Part shown: positions 37,383 through 45,787 of the stretch, piece by piece
How positions within the stretch are numbered: position 1 is the first letter of the stretch
How the letters are laid out: every line of letters starts with the position of its first letter
Source: Alphaproteobacteria bacterium
GTDB lineage: Bacteria > Pseudomonadota > Alphaproteobacteria > Micavibrionales > UBA2020
DNA length: 64,000 bases
Direction: 5' to 3'
Assembly (NCBI GenBank): GCA_016794125.1
Contig: JAEUKT010000002.1
Span: 1,113,769-1,177,768 of the forward strand
The notes under the pieces: model-generated
What the model saw: only the letters and a program-made list of their open reading frames with translations
What the model was told of the DNA's origin: nothing
Databases searched by the model: none
Program-made: the position numbers and the translations under genes

Positions 37383-37748
37383 ATGGCAAACGCGGTCGGC
37401 TGGTTTTAGATTTACGTGCACGATATGGCGCGCGCCAAGAAATTCTACGAAGCGGTATTCCAGCAAAATTTGCGCAAGCTCGATTCCCCGCACGATATGT
37501 GGGCCTTCGGATCCGACCTGCAGCAATACGGCGCCTCCGGCGCGCTGATTAAAATGGACGGCGCACCCTCAGGCTTCGCGGGCGCCCTCGTCTATTTCAC
37601 CTGAGCCGATTGCACGGTCGAAGCCGACCGCGCCACCAAAAACGGCGGCGACATCTTCAAACCCAAAACCTCGATCGGCCCCTACGGCTTCATCGCGCTG
37701 GTGCATGACACGGAAGGAAATATGATTGGATTGAATTCGATGCAGTAA
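37383..37748 (+). pseudogene. VOC-family (glyoxalase/bleomycin-resistance-like) gene with two in-frame stops
   Basis: A single reading frame of 122 codons runs from ATG 37383 to TAA 37748 without frameshift, but has TAG at 37407-37409 and TGA at 37602-37604. The translation MANAVGWF*IYVHDMARAKK (FYEAVF next) and the end GPYGFIALVHDTEGNMIGL are typical of small VOC-fold proteins, where the first stop sits at a usually acidic residue (WFEI). The family coding pattern remains clear, so inactivation is recent, or the stops are sequencing errors or read through. It directly precedes the A+T-rich patch. Confidence 0.8.
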
Positions 37749-37811
37749 TCGCAAAAACGTTTGAATTAGAACGGGAAGAAGTTTAATCAACAATTGCCAG
37801 ACTGAAGCTCT

Positions 37812-38261
37812 TCATTTTTTAGTTTTTTGTTTCAATAGTCTGGCAACTGAAGCGCTTAACTCCGAATCTTCCTTTAATGCTGACGCAAGCTTCTCCACAA
37901 ACTCGGTTAAAACATTTCGGATATCTGTGGCCAGTTCCAGACAATGTTCATCTGTTTGATTGTGTAACCCTTCACTTAATGGAGAGTGTAACAATTGGAG
38001 CGGATTGTGACCGTTAATCAGAAGGGACTGAGGCATGGCATGTTTAATTGCTTCAACTCCTTTACTAAACTGTGTCTCTAGTTTTGCTTTATTCAGTTCC
38101 TCTATGAGTTCATCGGGTGCACTCAGTGCTTTTGATACTCTAATGATTTCGTCAAAAATGTTATTCTTCTTTGCCTCGATGACACGGCGGTAGTAAGCAA
38201 AAGCAGCTATACCTAATGCTTTCTGAAGTGGCTGCGCGTTACTCGGCAATTTTTTGGTCAT
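37812..38261 (-). CDS. Hypothetical protein in the A+T-rich patch
   Basis: 149 residues, soluble and mainly helical, with no recognised motif. The N-terminal part reads LQKALGIAAFAYYRRVIEAK; the C-terminal half is acidic and ends in a basic KQKTKK tail. Codon use (many A/T third positions) differs from the chromosomal neighbours, suggesting acquired DNA. A GAGAGAAGC ribosome site precedes the start. Confidence 0.6.
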   Translation of the reverse strand: MTKKLPSNAQPLQKALGIAAFAYYRRVIEAKKNNIFDEIIRVSKALSAPDELIEELNKAKLETQFSKGVEAIKHAMPQSLLINGHNPLQLLHSPLSEGLHNQTDEHCLELATDIRNVLTEFVEKLASALKEDSELSASVARLLKQKTKK

Positions 38262-38511
38262 ATGTTGTAGCTTCTCTCTGTTTCTCTCGAACTAAAGAAC
38301 TAGCCCGAAATTATTGCGGAAATATGGCGGCCTGTCAGCGGAATTAAATTACACATCAAATAATAAATTAGTTTCACCATTCTCGCCTATGTAAAACCCC
38401 GGGCTGTATCTTGATTTGTAATGATGGTTATCTAAGGTTGTAATTTCTTTTAAGGTCAGCGAAAATTCAAACGTTTATTTTATGGGCATAAATAATTAAG
38501 GGCAGATTTTA

Positions 38512-38961
38512 ATGAGAATTTCTATAGAGATTAAAGACGAGAAAAAGACCGCGCTTATCCATCACCTGCGCGGCAAGAAAACAGCTAAAGAATTTATCAC
38601 TATGTGCGTCGATGCCGGTTTGGGAGTCGCGCTTCAGCAGATGCGCGACAAGCAGAAAATAATCTCATCGAATATGCCAGTTTTAAGGCTCTCTGCCGCA
38701 AATCCAGCTTTTAAGATGCTGAGTATAGAAGCTGTTAACGCGGCGCTGAAAGAAAAAAAATCCTCTAATCCGATAAACAACGAAGTCGCAAGACTCGTCG
38801 CAATTTACACTAGGGAGTTGCGCGATATAGCTGCAAAAAACGGCAATAAATTGCCGCGGACATTTAAAACTTCTTTAAACAAACCTATTGAAGAAGTGGC
38901 TTTGAAAATTACGGCACACATAGTGTGGAGTATGTCTAAAAAAACAGTCAAGAGTTCTTGA
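38512..38961 (+). CDS. Hypothetical protein in the A+T-rich patch
   Basis: 149 residues, basic (many Lys), soluble and helical, with an N-terminal beta strand (MRISIEIKDEKK). No domain recognised. AAGGG lies about 12 bases before the ATG. It is divergent from the preceding hypothetical gene across 250 bp of A+T-rich sequence. Low G+C and codon use again suggest transfer. Confidence 0.6.
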   Translation: MRISIEIKDEKKTALIHHLRGKKTAKEFITMCVDAGLGVALQQMRDKQKIISSNMPVLRLSAANPAFKMLSIEAVNAALKEKKSSNPINNEVARLVAIYTRELRDIAAKNGNKLPRTFKTSLNKPIEEVALKITAHIVWSMSKKTVKSS

Positions 38962-38992
38962 TAAACTAACTTACAGAAAGCCGGGTAACGTG

Positions 38993-39649
38993 ATGAAGCT
39001 TGCCGCAATTTTTACCTCAATAATATTGCTGGGATTATGGGCGCTGTATGTTTCTGGCCTGCCAAAAATGACTGGGCCTGGAATGGCAGTTACGTCGGAA
39101 ATGATGACGGTATCGCTTTCTTTGCCAAATGGGATACGCCTCAATATCCCGAAAGCTTATCTTGTTAAAGTAGATAATTGGAGAGGCGGTGAACAAAATT
39201 ATATCAACATAGACGCTGACGTATCAGATATGAAACCGATTGATGCTGCACGGCAATACGCGCCTGATGAGATTATTCAAATCAGATTAAAGAGTATGTC
39301 TAGCAAAGAATTTGATAATTGGATTGCTAAGGTCCAAACTCTAAGTTTGTATTTTGAACCCTCCCAATATGGACTCATGAAGGTCAAGGAGGATTATTTT
39401 AAAAAAGAAAATATTGATTTTCCCGGTAGTTATCCGCCGCGTGAGGATGTTTACTACTCAAGAATGCAAGGAAGATTTGTAAAGGTAAGCTGCAGAACAG
39501 TTCCATTAGAAGTTAATTGTGTTGTCGACACAAATTTCGGTTTGGTAAAAGCAAGCTACATTATTGGCAGAAATCACATTCCCAAGAGCTGGCAGGCAAT
39601 TGATTCAAAAGTTGAAAAACTCATGACAACATTCATTCAGGATCGGTGA
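38993..39649 (+). CDS. Hypothetical membrane-anchored protein in the A+T-rich patch
   Basis: 218 residues from ATG 38993 (a GTG directly before it is an alternative). One N-terminal hydrophobic segment (LAAIFTSIILLGLWALYV) acts as an anchor or uncleaved signal; the rest is extracytoplasmic, predicted beta-rich, with two Cys (VSCRTVPLEVNCVV) that could form a disulfide. No family recognised. It lies 5 bp before the recombinase-like fragment and may be co-transcribed with it. Confidence 0.6.
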   Translation: MKLAAIFTSIILLGLWALYVSGLPKMTGPGMAVTSEMMTVSLSLPNGIRLNIPKAYLVKVDNWRGGEQNYINIDADVSDMKPIDAARQYAPDEIIQIRLKSMSSKEFDNWIAKVQTLSLYFEPSQYGLMKVKEDYFKKENIDFPGSYPPREDVYYSRMQGRFVKVSCRTVPLEVNCVVDTNFGLVKASYIIGRNHIPKSWQAIDSKVEKLMTTFIQDR

Positions 39650-39654
39650 CTTAA

Positions 39655-40113
39655 ATGGCTGAAGACATACATGGTATGCAAGAAGTCGAAGCTTTGTTTC
39701 TAAAATCTGTCCTCGATACTGGCGATCGCGGCGGTTATTATTTAAGTTATTATAATATCTCATACTCTATTGATCCATTTGGCCTTGATGCAGTGAGCGG
39801 ACGCGATCAGCCCATTCCCGATGTTAGGAGAATCACAGTTTATCCCGGCAAGATTAAAATCACTCTCACAGATGCAGAAGTCGAAGTCCCGTTTGAGCCG
39901 GTTCAGTCTGGTCGGAGCTTCCTTATTCCCAACAACGTCTCAATAAGAGATCCACTTGATCTTCCAGTGCCACAACTGAAAGCACTGGTTCAGGGGACTA
40001 TCTGGCGCGATGAACATTTTGCCGGAATGTCCATGCGCGATATCGCCAACCGTGCGGGAACAGATGAGCGCCATGTGCGCCGCCTCATCACAAACAGCCT
40101 CACGATCATTTAA
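39655..40113 (+). CDS. Probable C-terminal fragment of a large serine recombinase
   Basis: 152 residues. The C-terminal part, LKALVQGTIWRDEHF, AGMSMRDIANRAGTDERHVR and RLI, has the length and pattern of the terminal helix-turn-helix region of alphaproteobacterial large serine recombinases, and VRRITVYPGKIKITL resembles the beta strand before it. The catalytic N-terminal resolvase domain is missing, so it cannot recombine DNA by itself. The first ~50 residues are not recognisable. It could be a relic of the element that brought in this patch, or a separate DNA-binding protein. Confidence 0.45.
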   Translation: MAEDIHGMQEVEALFLKSVLDTGDRGGYYLSYYNISYSIDPFGLDAVSGRDQPIPDVRRITVYPGKIKITLTDAEVEVPFEPVQSGRSFLIPNNVSIRDPLDLPVPQLKALVQGTIWRDEHFAGMSMRDIANRAGTDERHVRRLITNSLTII

Positions 40114-40140
40114 TAACAAGAGAGCAAGTCGCGGATTTCC

Positions 40141-40166
40141 GCCAGTTTGAACCGGACTGGCTTTTT
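40141..40166 (+). terminator. Rho-independent terminator after the recombinase-like fragment
   Basis: GCCAGT and ACTGGC form a 6-bp stem around a 9-base loop, followed by TTTTT. Confidence 0.6.
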
Positions 40167-40238
40167 ACCATTCTGAGAGAAATGATACTTGTCAGGGTAG
40201 AGGCGCGGTTTCTCAGGTGTCCGGTTTAAAACCCAGAA

Positions 40239-40273
40239 GCGCACATATGCGGCAATTGCGCGCATATGTGCGC
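40239..40273. repeat. 13-bp perfect inverted repeat beside tRNA-Ser
   Basis: GCGCACATATGCG (40239-40251) and its exact complement CGCATATGTGCGC (40261-40273) flank 9 bases. It lies between the A+T-rich patch and the 3' end of tRNA-Ser, a position where an element end or regulator site would be expected. Confidence 0.55.
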
Positions 40274-40308
40274 AATTTTCTCAAGAATGCCGCTTCGGGC
40301 AGAATAGA

Positions 40309-40398
40309 TGGCGGAGAGGATGAGATTCGAACTCACGAAACCTGTTACAGTTTACCCGCTTTCCAGGCGAGCGCCTTCAACCGCTCGGCCACCTCTCC
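40309..40398 (-). tRNA. tRNA-Ser(GGA)
   Basis: On the minus strand GGAGAGG at the 5' end pairs with CCTCTCC at the 3' end, followed by discriminator G and an encoded CCA. The D-arm (TGGCCGAGCGGTTGAAGG), an anticodon loop with GGA (CTGGAAA), a long variable arm and the T-loop GTTCGAATC are present. Anticodon GGA reads serine UCC/UCU codons. Its 3' end faces the A+T-rich patch. Confidence 0.95.
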
Positions 40399-40476
40399 GC
40401 GAGCGATACAGGGGGGCAGAGTACCCTTAAACAGCGGGTTTCTTCAAGCTTAATTTATGTCAACGATAACAGGCGA

Positions 40477-41313
40477 TTAACCGATGCCGGACAGGGCGGG
40501 CGTCGTTTGGGTTTGCGTGATTTCCACCGTATCGCCCACATGAACCACGCCGGTCGATTCCGGGATTCCGTTCTGGCCGAACACCACGCCGGTCATGCCG
40601 GGCTCGCGCATCAGGCGGAATGTCTTGAGGGTTTTGAGAGGTTCGTTATCGGGACTGCGGAGGCCAAGCTGCTGGTCGGTCGTTGTCACGGCGCAGCGCA
40701 GGCAGGGTTTCGGCAGGTCGATCACCGTGCCGCGGATGCGGATCTTGCGCCATGTATCCTCGCTCCATGCGGGCGCGCCGCTGATGACGATATTGGGGCG
40801 GAAGCGGTTCATGGGCAGCGGATGCGCCATGCGCGTGTTCAGGTCGGCGAGCGATTCCGCGAGCGTCACCAGCACGGGGAAATCGTCGGCGAAGCTGGTG
40901 GGCGTATCTGGTTCGGCCTGCGATGACGCGATGGTACGCGGCAACCCGCCCTGCCAGACCAGATGCGCGCGGAAACCCAGCGCCTGTGAAACCCATTTAT
41001 CGGCGGCGGCACCAGCGGCATAGGCCTCCACCTGCTGCTTCCAGATGGTGACGGTGTGTTTTTGCGCATGCGGCGACGGAAAATCGATGCCGATGGCGGA
41101 ACCGTTCAACCCCAGCGCCAGCATGTCGCCCGCAATCGCCGTTTCGATGGCGGCCATGGCGGGTACTTCACGCTGCGTTGCGAATTTATAGTTTTCATCG
41201 ACGATCATCCAGCGCCGATCATGCGCGAGGCCGCGTTGTTCCAACGCGGCCTCGGTCACATCAACAGCCCGGCATCCCTTGACGGGATAGATATGCAGGC
41301 TTTCGACTTTCAA
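40477..41313 (-). CDS. MOSC-domain protein (YcbX/mARC-like)
   Basis: 278 residues. The N-terminal MOSC beta-barrel starts VESLHIYPVKGCRAVDV; the MOSC domain contains RFRPNIVI and KPCLRCAVTT, with the Cys that binds molybdenum in YcbX/mARC proteins. Such proteins carry the molybdenum cofactor and reduce N-hydroxylated compounds. The C-terminal ferredoxin domain of E. coli YcbX is absent. It is the last gene of a minus-strand operon, 2 bp after slipin. Confidence 0.88.
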   Translation of the reverse strand: MKVESLHIYPVKGCRAVDVTEAALEQRGLAHDRRWMIVDENYKFATQREVPAMAAIETAIAGDMLALGLNGSAIGIDFPSPHAQKHTVTIWKQQVEAYAAGAAADKWVSQALGFRAHLVWQGGLPRTIASSQAEPDTPTSFADDFPVLVTLAESLADLNTRMAHPLPMNRFRPNIVISGAPAWSEDTWRKIRIRGTVIDLPKPCLRCAVTTTDQQLGLRSPDNEPLKTLKTFRLMREPGMTGVVFGQNGIPESTGVVHVGDTVEITQTQTTPALSGIG

Positions 41314-41315
41314 GA

Positions 41316-42053
41316 TCAGGTCAGTTTTTTCAGGAAGTCCATCGGCAGCGGCAGGATGATCGTGCTGCTGCGGTCATTGGCGATATCCTGGAACGCCGAC
41401 AGGTAACGGAGCTGCATGGCGTTGGAACCCGCAAGCTTGTTGGCGGCCTCCACCAGCTTGTCGGCGGCCTGCAATTCCCCTTCGGCGGAGATGATTTTGG
41501 CGCGGCGTTCGCGTTCTGCTTCTGCCTGGCGGCCGATGGCGCGGATCATGCTTTCGGCAAGGTCGATATGCTTCAGCGCGACGTTCTGCACCTTGATGCC
41601 CCACTGGTCGGTCTGGCCGTCCAGCAGCTCGCGGATATCGAACGACAGTTTGTCGCGCGCGGTCAGCAGGTCGTCGAGTTCATGCTTGCCCAGCACTTCG
41701 CGGAGCGTGGTTTGCGACAGTTCGGAGGTTGCGCGCATGAAATCGGCCACGTTGTTGATCGCCTTTTCGGGCGCGACGACGCGGTAGTAAACGACCGCGT
41801 TGACCTTCACCGAAATGTTGTCTTTCGAGATAATGTCCTGGCTCGGCACGTCGATGGTGCGCACGCGCAGGTCGATGCGGGTCATCGACTGGATGATCGG
41901 GATCAGCAGGATCAGGCCGGGGCCCTTGACGCCCGAATAACGGCCGAGGGTATAGACGACGCCGCGTTCATATTCTTTCAAAATCCGTACGGCATAGCCG
42001 AGGAAGATGAGAGCCATGACAAAGAAAAAGCCGACAAATCCGATGCCGCCCAT
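41316..42053 (-). CDS. Slipin (SPFH/band 7, stomatin-like) membrane protein
   Basis: 245 residues. One N-terminal membrane segment (VGFFFVMALIFLGYAVRI) precedes the band-7 domain: EYERGVVYTLGRYSGVKGPG, LRVRTIDVPSQDIISKDNIS, VNAVVYYRVV, and the C-terminal coiled coil rich in Ala/Glu (AEGELQAADKLVEAANKLAG). Slipins oligomerise on the membrane and are usually encoded with an NfeD-type protease that cleaves them. Here nfeD lies 49 bp upstream. Confidence 0.94.
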   Translation of the reverse strand: MGGIGFVGFFFVMALIFLGYAVRILKEYERGVVYTLGRYSGVKGPGLILLIPIIQSMTRIDLRVRTIDVPSQDIISKDNISVKVNAVVYYRVVAPEKAINNVADFMRATSELSQTTLREVLGKHELDDLLTARDKLSFDIRELLDGQTDQWGIKVQNVALKHIDLAESMIRAIGRQAEAERERRAKIISAEGELQAADKLVEAANKLAGSNAMQLRYLSAFQDIANDRSSTIILPLPMDFLKKLT

Positions 42054-42102
42054 GTGTGAAAATCCTTTCGCTGGTTAAGTTTTATCGCTGGTTATCAGGT
42101 CA

Positions 42103-43476
42103 TTATTCGGGTTTGACGATCAGGCGCAGGCCGTCGATTTCGACCACCCTCACCATATCGCCAGGGTTGATAATAAATTCGGGCGCGGCCGCCGACGCCT
42201 TCCAGATTTCGCCGGTGATGCGCACTTCGCCGTGGCCTTGCGACCAGGTCAGCACTTGCGCGGGCGTTTGCAGCAATTCTTCCTGCCCCGTCATCGTGGG
42301 GTTGCGCTGTGCGCGCAGGGTGACGGCGACCAGCACGGACAGGAAGCCCAGACTGGTCACGGTTGTCGCGCCGATCAACCACGGGTCTATCCCGAAATTC
42401 GGGTCCACACTATCGATGAGCATCGTCGCCCCGACCGCGAAGGAAATCGCGCCCCCGATCCCCAGCGCGCCAAACGCCGGTGCAAAGGCTTCGCCGATCA
42501 TCAGCGCGATACCGGTCAGCATCAGCGCAAGCCCCGTGTAATCGACGGGCAGCACGTTCATCGCGAACAGGCCAAGGATAAAGCTGATGATGCCGATCAC
42601 GCCCGGCAAAATCGCGCCCGGGTTGATGCATTCATAGATCAGGCCGTAAGACCCCAGCGTCATGAGCATGAAGGCGACGTTCGGATGCGCGATCACGCCC
42701 AGCAGCTCGGTGCGCCAGTCGGATTCAAGGCGCTCGATGCGGGCGTTTTTGGTGTTCAGTTTCAGGGTCTTGTTCTGCGCCATTTTCACGGTGCGGCCAT
42801 CGACCTTTTCCAGCAATTCGTTCACGTCGATTGCGATCAGGTCGATTGCTTTCTTGGCGAGCGATTCCGTGGCGGTCAGGCTTTCCGCGTCGCGCACCGC
42901 GCGCTCCGCCCATTCGGCGTTGCGGCCGCGCAATTCGGCAAGGCCGCGGATGTATGCGGCGGCGTCATTCACCATTTTATGTTCCAGCGTCGATTTCGGC
43001 TGCACCGATTTCGGGTCGGTCATGGAAGGATCGTTGCTTTCCGACGGGCTGTTTTCGCCCATGCGGATCGGCGTGGCCGCACCGATGACGGTCGAGGGGG
43101 CCATCGCCGCGATATGGCTCGCGTAAAGGATGTAGGTGCCGGCCGATGCCGCATGCGATCCGGGCGGCGATACGTAAGTCGCGACCGGCACGGGGCTGTC
43201 GAGGATGATCTGGATGATCGTCTGCATGGAATCGTAAAGCCCGCCGGGGGTCTGCATTTCCAGCACGGCGATATCGGCCTTGCGCTTGGCGGCTTCGGCC
43301 AGGCCGCGGCGGATAAGGTCGAGCGAGGCGGGGCTGATCATGCCCTCCACCTTGATGACGACGGCGAGCGGCTGGTTGACGGGCGGCGCGTCTTCGGCCG
43401 GTGCCTGCGCCAGCTGGAACAGCAGGAAACCAACGATCCACAACACGGTGCAAAGGTGTTTGAGATATTTTTTCAT
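42103..43476 (-). CDS. nfeD: NfeD-family membrane serine protease
   Basis: 457 residues from the ATG at 43476, which begins a good signal peptide (MKKYLKHLCTVLWIVGFLLF); an upstream ATG at 43515 would add 13 residues. The ClpP-like protease domain has the catalytic Ser in PPGSHAASAGTYIL and the Lys in EHKMVNDAAAYIR. About five membrane segments follow, then a C-terminal OB-fold NfeD domain (GHGEVRITGEIWKASA). It is the full-length (protease plus OB) type. It forms an operon with slipin and the MOSC gene. Confidence 0.92.
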   Translation of the reverse strand: MKKYLKHLCTVLWIVGFLLFQLAQAPAEDAPPVNQPLAVVIKVEGMISPASLDLIRRGLAEAAKRKADIAVLEMQTPGGLYDSMQTIIQIILDSPVPVATYVSPPGSHAASAGTYILYASHIAAMAPSTVIGAATPIRMGENSPSESNDPSMTDPKSVQPKSTLEHKMVNDAAAYIRGLAELRGRNAEWAERAVRDAESLTATESLAKKAIDLIAIDVNELLEKVDGRTVKMAQNKTLKLNTKNARIERLESDWRTELLGVIAHPNVAFMLMTLGSYGLIYECINPGAILPGVIGIISFILGLFAMNVLPVDYTGLALMLTGIALMIGEAFAPAFGALGIGGAISFAVGATMLIDSVDPNFGIDPWLIGATTVTSLGFLSVLVAVTLRAQRNPTMTGQEELLQTPAQVLTWSQGHGEVRITGEIWKASAAAPEFIINPGDMVRVVEIDGLRLIVKPE

Positions 43477-43577
43477 GGCAATACCCGGACGTGAAAATGC
43501 GCAACGCAACGACATGCGAATTCTAGCAAAATACTAGCGGGGCAGACTATATAATCCGTTAACCGGCTTATGGGTAA

Positions 43578-44594
43578 TTAAGCGACCTTTTTCGGCGGCT
43601 GGGGGATATTCTGGATAGCGGCGGGCGCGTTTTTGCCGACCTTCGGTTCGGCCCCGAAATGCTGGATGATGTCGGATGCCCATTGCGCGCCGATGCCGCC
43701 CGCTTCGGCGGCGGTCTTGCCCTGCGCAAGGCCGTAAAGGAACCCCGCCGCGAACTGGTCGCCCGCGCCGTTGGTATCGACGATTTTCGATTTATCCAGA
43801 ATCTTGGCCGGCACATGCGTCATGCCGGATGCGTCGATGACATAGGCGCCCGCAGCGCCGGCGGTGATCGATGCGGTGACACCCAGCGCCTGTACCTTGG
43901 CAATCGTGTCCTCCAGCGTGGCGGTCTTGAACAGCGCCATGAATTCGCCGCGATCCCCGACCAGAATATCGGCATGCGATGTCGCCAGCGCAAGGAAAGC
44001 AGGTTGGTGCTGCGCCACCACATGCGCGTCGTTCAGCGCGACGACTACCTTGCTGCCCGATTGTTTGGCAAGATCTGCCGCGTGATGCACGGCCTCGCGC
44101 CCGTTTTCGGTCAGCCAGAGATAGCTGTCGAGATAGGTGATTTTCGCCTGTTTGATCAGGTTGGCATCCACGTCGTCGGATGTAAGCTCCATGCTGGCAC
44201 CGGCGGCGAAAGCAAAGCTGCGTTCGCGGTCGGGCGTGGTCAGCGCCAGCACGGCGGTCGTGCCAGTTTCGGGATTTGCCGACAAAACAGGCGTGAAATC
44301 GATGCCGTGGCCATTCAGGCGCGTATTGAGGAACGCGCCATTTTCATCATTCGCGATCTTGCCGATCAGCGCCGCGCTGCCGCCGCGCAGGGCGACGCCT
44401 GCCGTGACGTTCGTGCCGGGGCCGCCGGGCGTGCGGGCAGGGGAGAGGTTATCGGCGATTTGCTGCGCCGTTTCCGCGCTGACCAAGTTGGTCAGGCCTT
44501 TCTTGATGCCGAATTTTTCCAGCTGCGCGTCATCGGCTGCGATCTGCATATCGACAACCAAAGCGCCCAGCGCAACGACATCGTATTTCTTCAT
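43578..44594 (-). CDS. PfkB-family sugar/nucleoside kinase (adenosine-kinase-like)
   Basis: 338 residues. PGGPGTNVTAGVALRGGSA is the N-terminal PfkB signature and DTNGAGDQFAAGFLYGLAQG the C-terminal signature with the catalytic Asp in GAGD. The ATG at 44594 lies 2 bp after the leuB stop; a TTG at 44600 would overlap leuB. Overall layout matches adenosine kinase-like PfkB proteins of alphaproteobacteria, but the substrate is not proven. Co-transcribed with leuB. Confidence 0.85.
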   Translation of the reverse strand: MKKYDVVALGALVVDMQIAADDAQLEKFGIKKGLTNLVSAETAQQIADNLSPARTPGGPGTNVTAGVALRGGSAALIGKIANDENGAFLNTRLNGHGIDFTPVLSANPETGTTAVLALTTPDRERSFAFAAGASMELTSDDVDANLIKQAKITYLDSYLWLTENGREAVHHAADLAKQSGSKVVVALNDAHVVAQHQPAFLALATSHADILVGDRGEFMALFKTATLEDTIAKVQALGVTASITAGAAGAYVIDASGMTHVPAKILDKSKIVDTNGAGDQFAAGFLYGLAQGKTAAEAGGIGAQWASDIIQHFGAEPKVGKNAPAAIQNIPQPPKKVA

Positions 44595-44596
44595 GA

Positions 44597-45718
44597 TCAA
44601 GCGGCTTTCTGTTTTGCGGCGGAAAGGGTTTCGATAAGTGCGGAGCCCATGTCGGAGGTCGAAAGTTTCTTCGCGTCGTCGCTCATGATGTCGGCGGTGC
44701 GGTAACCTTTGGCAAGAACCGCTTCGATAGAATCTTCCAGCAGTTGCGCTTCTTTTTGCATGTCGAAGGAATAGCGGAACATCATCGCGACCGACAGGAT
44801 GGTGGCCAGCGGGTTCGCGATGCCCTTGCCCGCGATATCGGGTGCAGAGCCGTGGATGGGCTCATAGAGCGCGGCACGCTTGCCATCAGGTTTGACAGCG
44901 CCCAAGGATGCCGAGGGCAGCATGCCCAGCGATCCGGTCAGCATCGCGGCTTCGTCCGACAAAATATCGCCAAACAGGTTGTCGGTCACGATCACATCGA
45001 ACTGCGCGGGATTGCGCAGCAGCTGCATCGCGCAGTTGTCGGCATACATATGGCTGAGCTGGACATCTTTGTATTCCGCTTCGTGCAGCTTGGTCACTTC
45101 CTCGCGCCACAGCTTGCCGGATTCCATGACGTTCGCTTTTTCGGCGGAGCAGACCTTGTTGCTGCGCTTGCGGGCGAGTTCAAACGCCACGCGCGCGACG
45201 CGGATGATTTCATTGGTTGTGTAAACTTGCGTGTTCACGCCGCGGCGCTGGCCGTCGGGCAGGGCGGTGATGCCGCGCGGTTCGCCGAAGTAAACGCCGC
45301 CGGTCAATTCGCGCACGATCATGATATCGAGGCCTTTGACGACCGATGCCTTCAGGGTCGATGCATCAACCAGCGCGTCGAAAACTTTCGCGGGGCGCAG
45401 GTTGGCGAACAGCTCCAGCTCCTTGCGCAGTTTTAGCAAACCCGCTTCGGGCCGGATGGCGTAATCCACCTTGTCCCATTTCGGGCCGCCGACGGCCGCC
45501 AGCAGCACGGCATCCGCCTTGCGGCATTTATCCAGCGTCGCATCCGACAGCGGCACGCCATGCTTGTCGATCGAACAGCCGCCAAGATCGCCTTCGGAGG
45601 TGTCCAGCTTGGTGCCGAAATGCTGGTTGAACCAAGCGATCACCTTCAGCGCCTCCGCCATCACTTCGGGGCCAAGGCCGTCGCCGGGCAGGGTCACGAT
45701 TTGCTTGGGGCTGGTCAT
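44597..45718 (-). CDS. leuB: 3-isopropylmalate dehydrogenase
   Basis: 373 residues. [40 protein letters not shown] (the Mg/substrate region), [37 protein letters not shown] and [14 protein letters not shown] are diagnostic. It oxidatively decarboxylates 3-isopropylmalate with NAD+ in leucine synthesis. It is separated from leuC-leuD by a SulP transporter gene on the same strand. Confidence 0.97.
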   Translation of the reverse strand: MTSPKQIVTLPGDGLGPEVMAEALKVIAWFNQHFGTKLDTSEGDLGGCSIDKHGVPLSDATLDKCRKADAVLLAAVGGPKWDKVDYAIRPEAGLLKLRKELELFANLRPAKVFDALVDASTLKASVVKGLDIMIVRELTGGVYFGEPRGITALPDGQRRGVNTQVYTTNEIIRVARVAFELARKRSNKVCSAEKANVMESGKLWREEVTKLHEAEYKDVQLSHMYADNCAMQLLRNPAQFDVIVTDNLFGDILSDEAAMLTGSLGMLPSASLGAVKPDGKRAALYEPIHGSAPDIAGKGIANPLATILSVAMMFRYSFDMQKEAQLLEDSIEAVLAKGYRTADIMSDDAKKLSTSDMGSALIETLSAAKQKAA

Positions 45719-45787
45719 GGGAATCTCCTAAATTTTCTGGAACGATTTAAATTATCAGGTCGCGCCGCGATGTTCAAATTTTTCGGC

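Noticed and set aside
37749..37812. Search for a left attachment site matching the tRNA-Ser 3' end
   Set aside because: No stretch here resembles the tRNA 3' end, so I do not annotate attachment sites.
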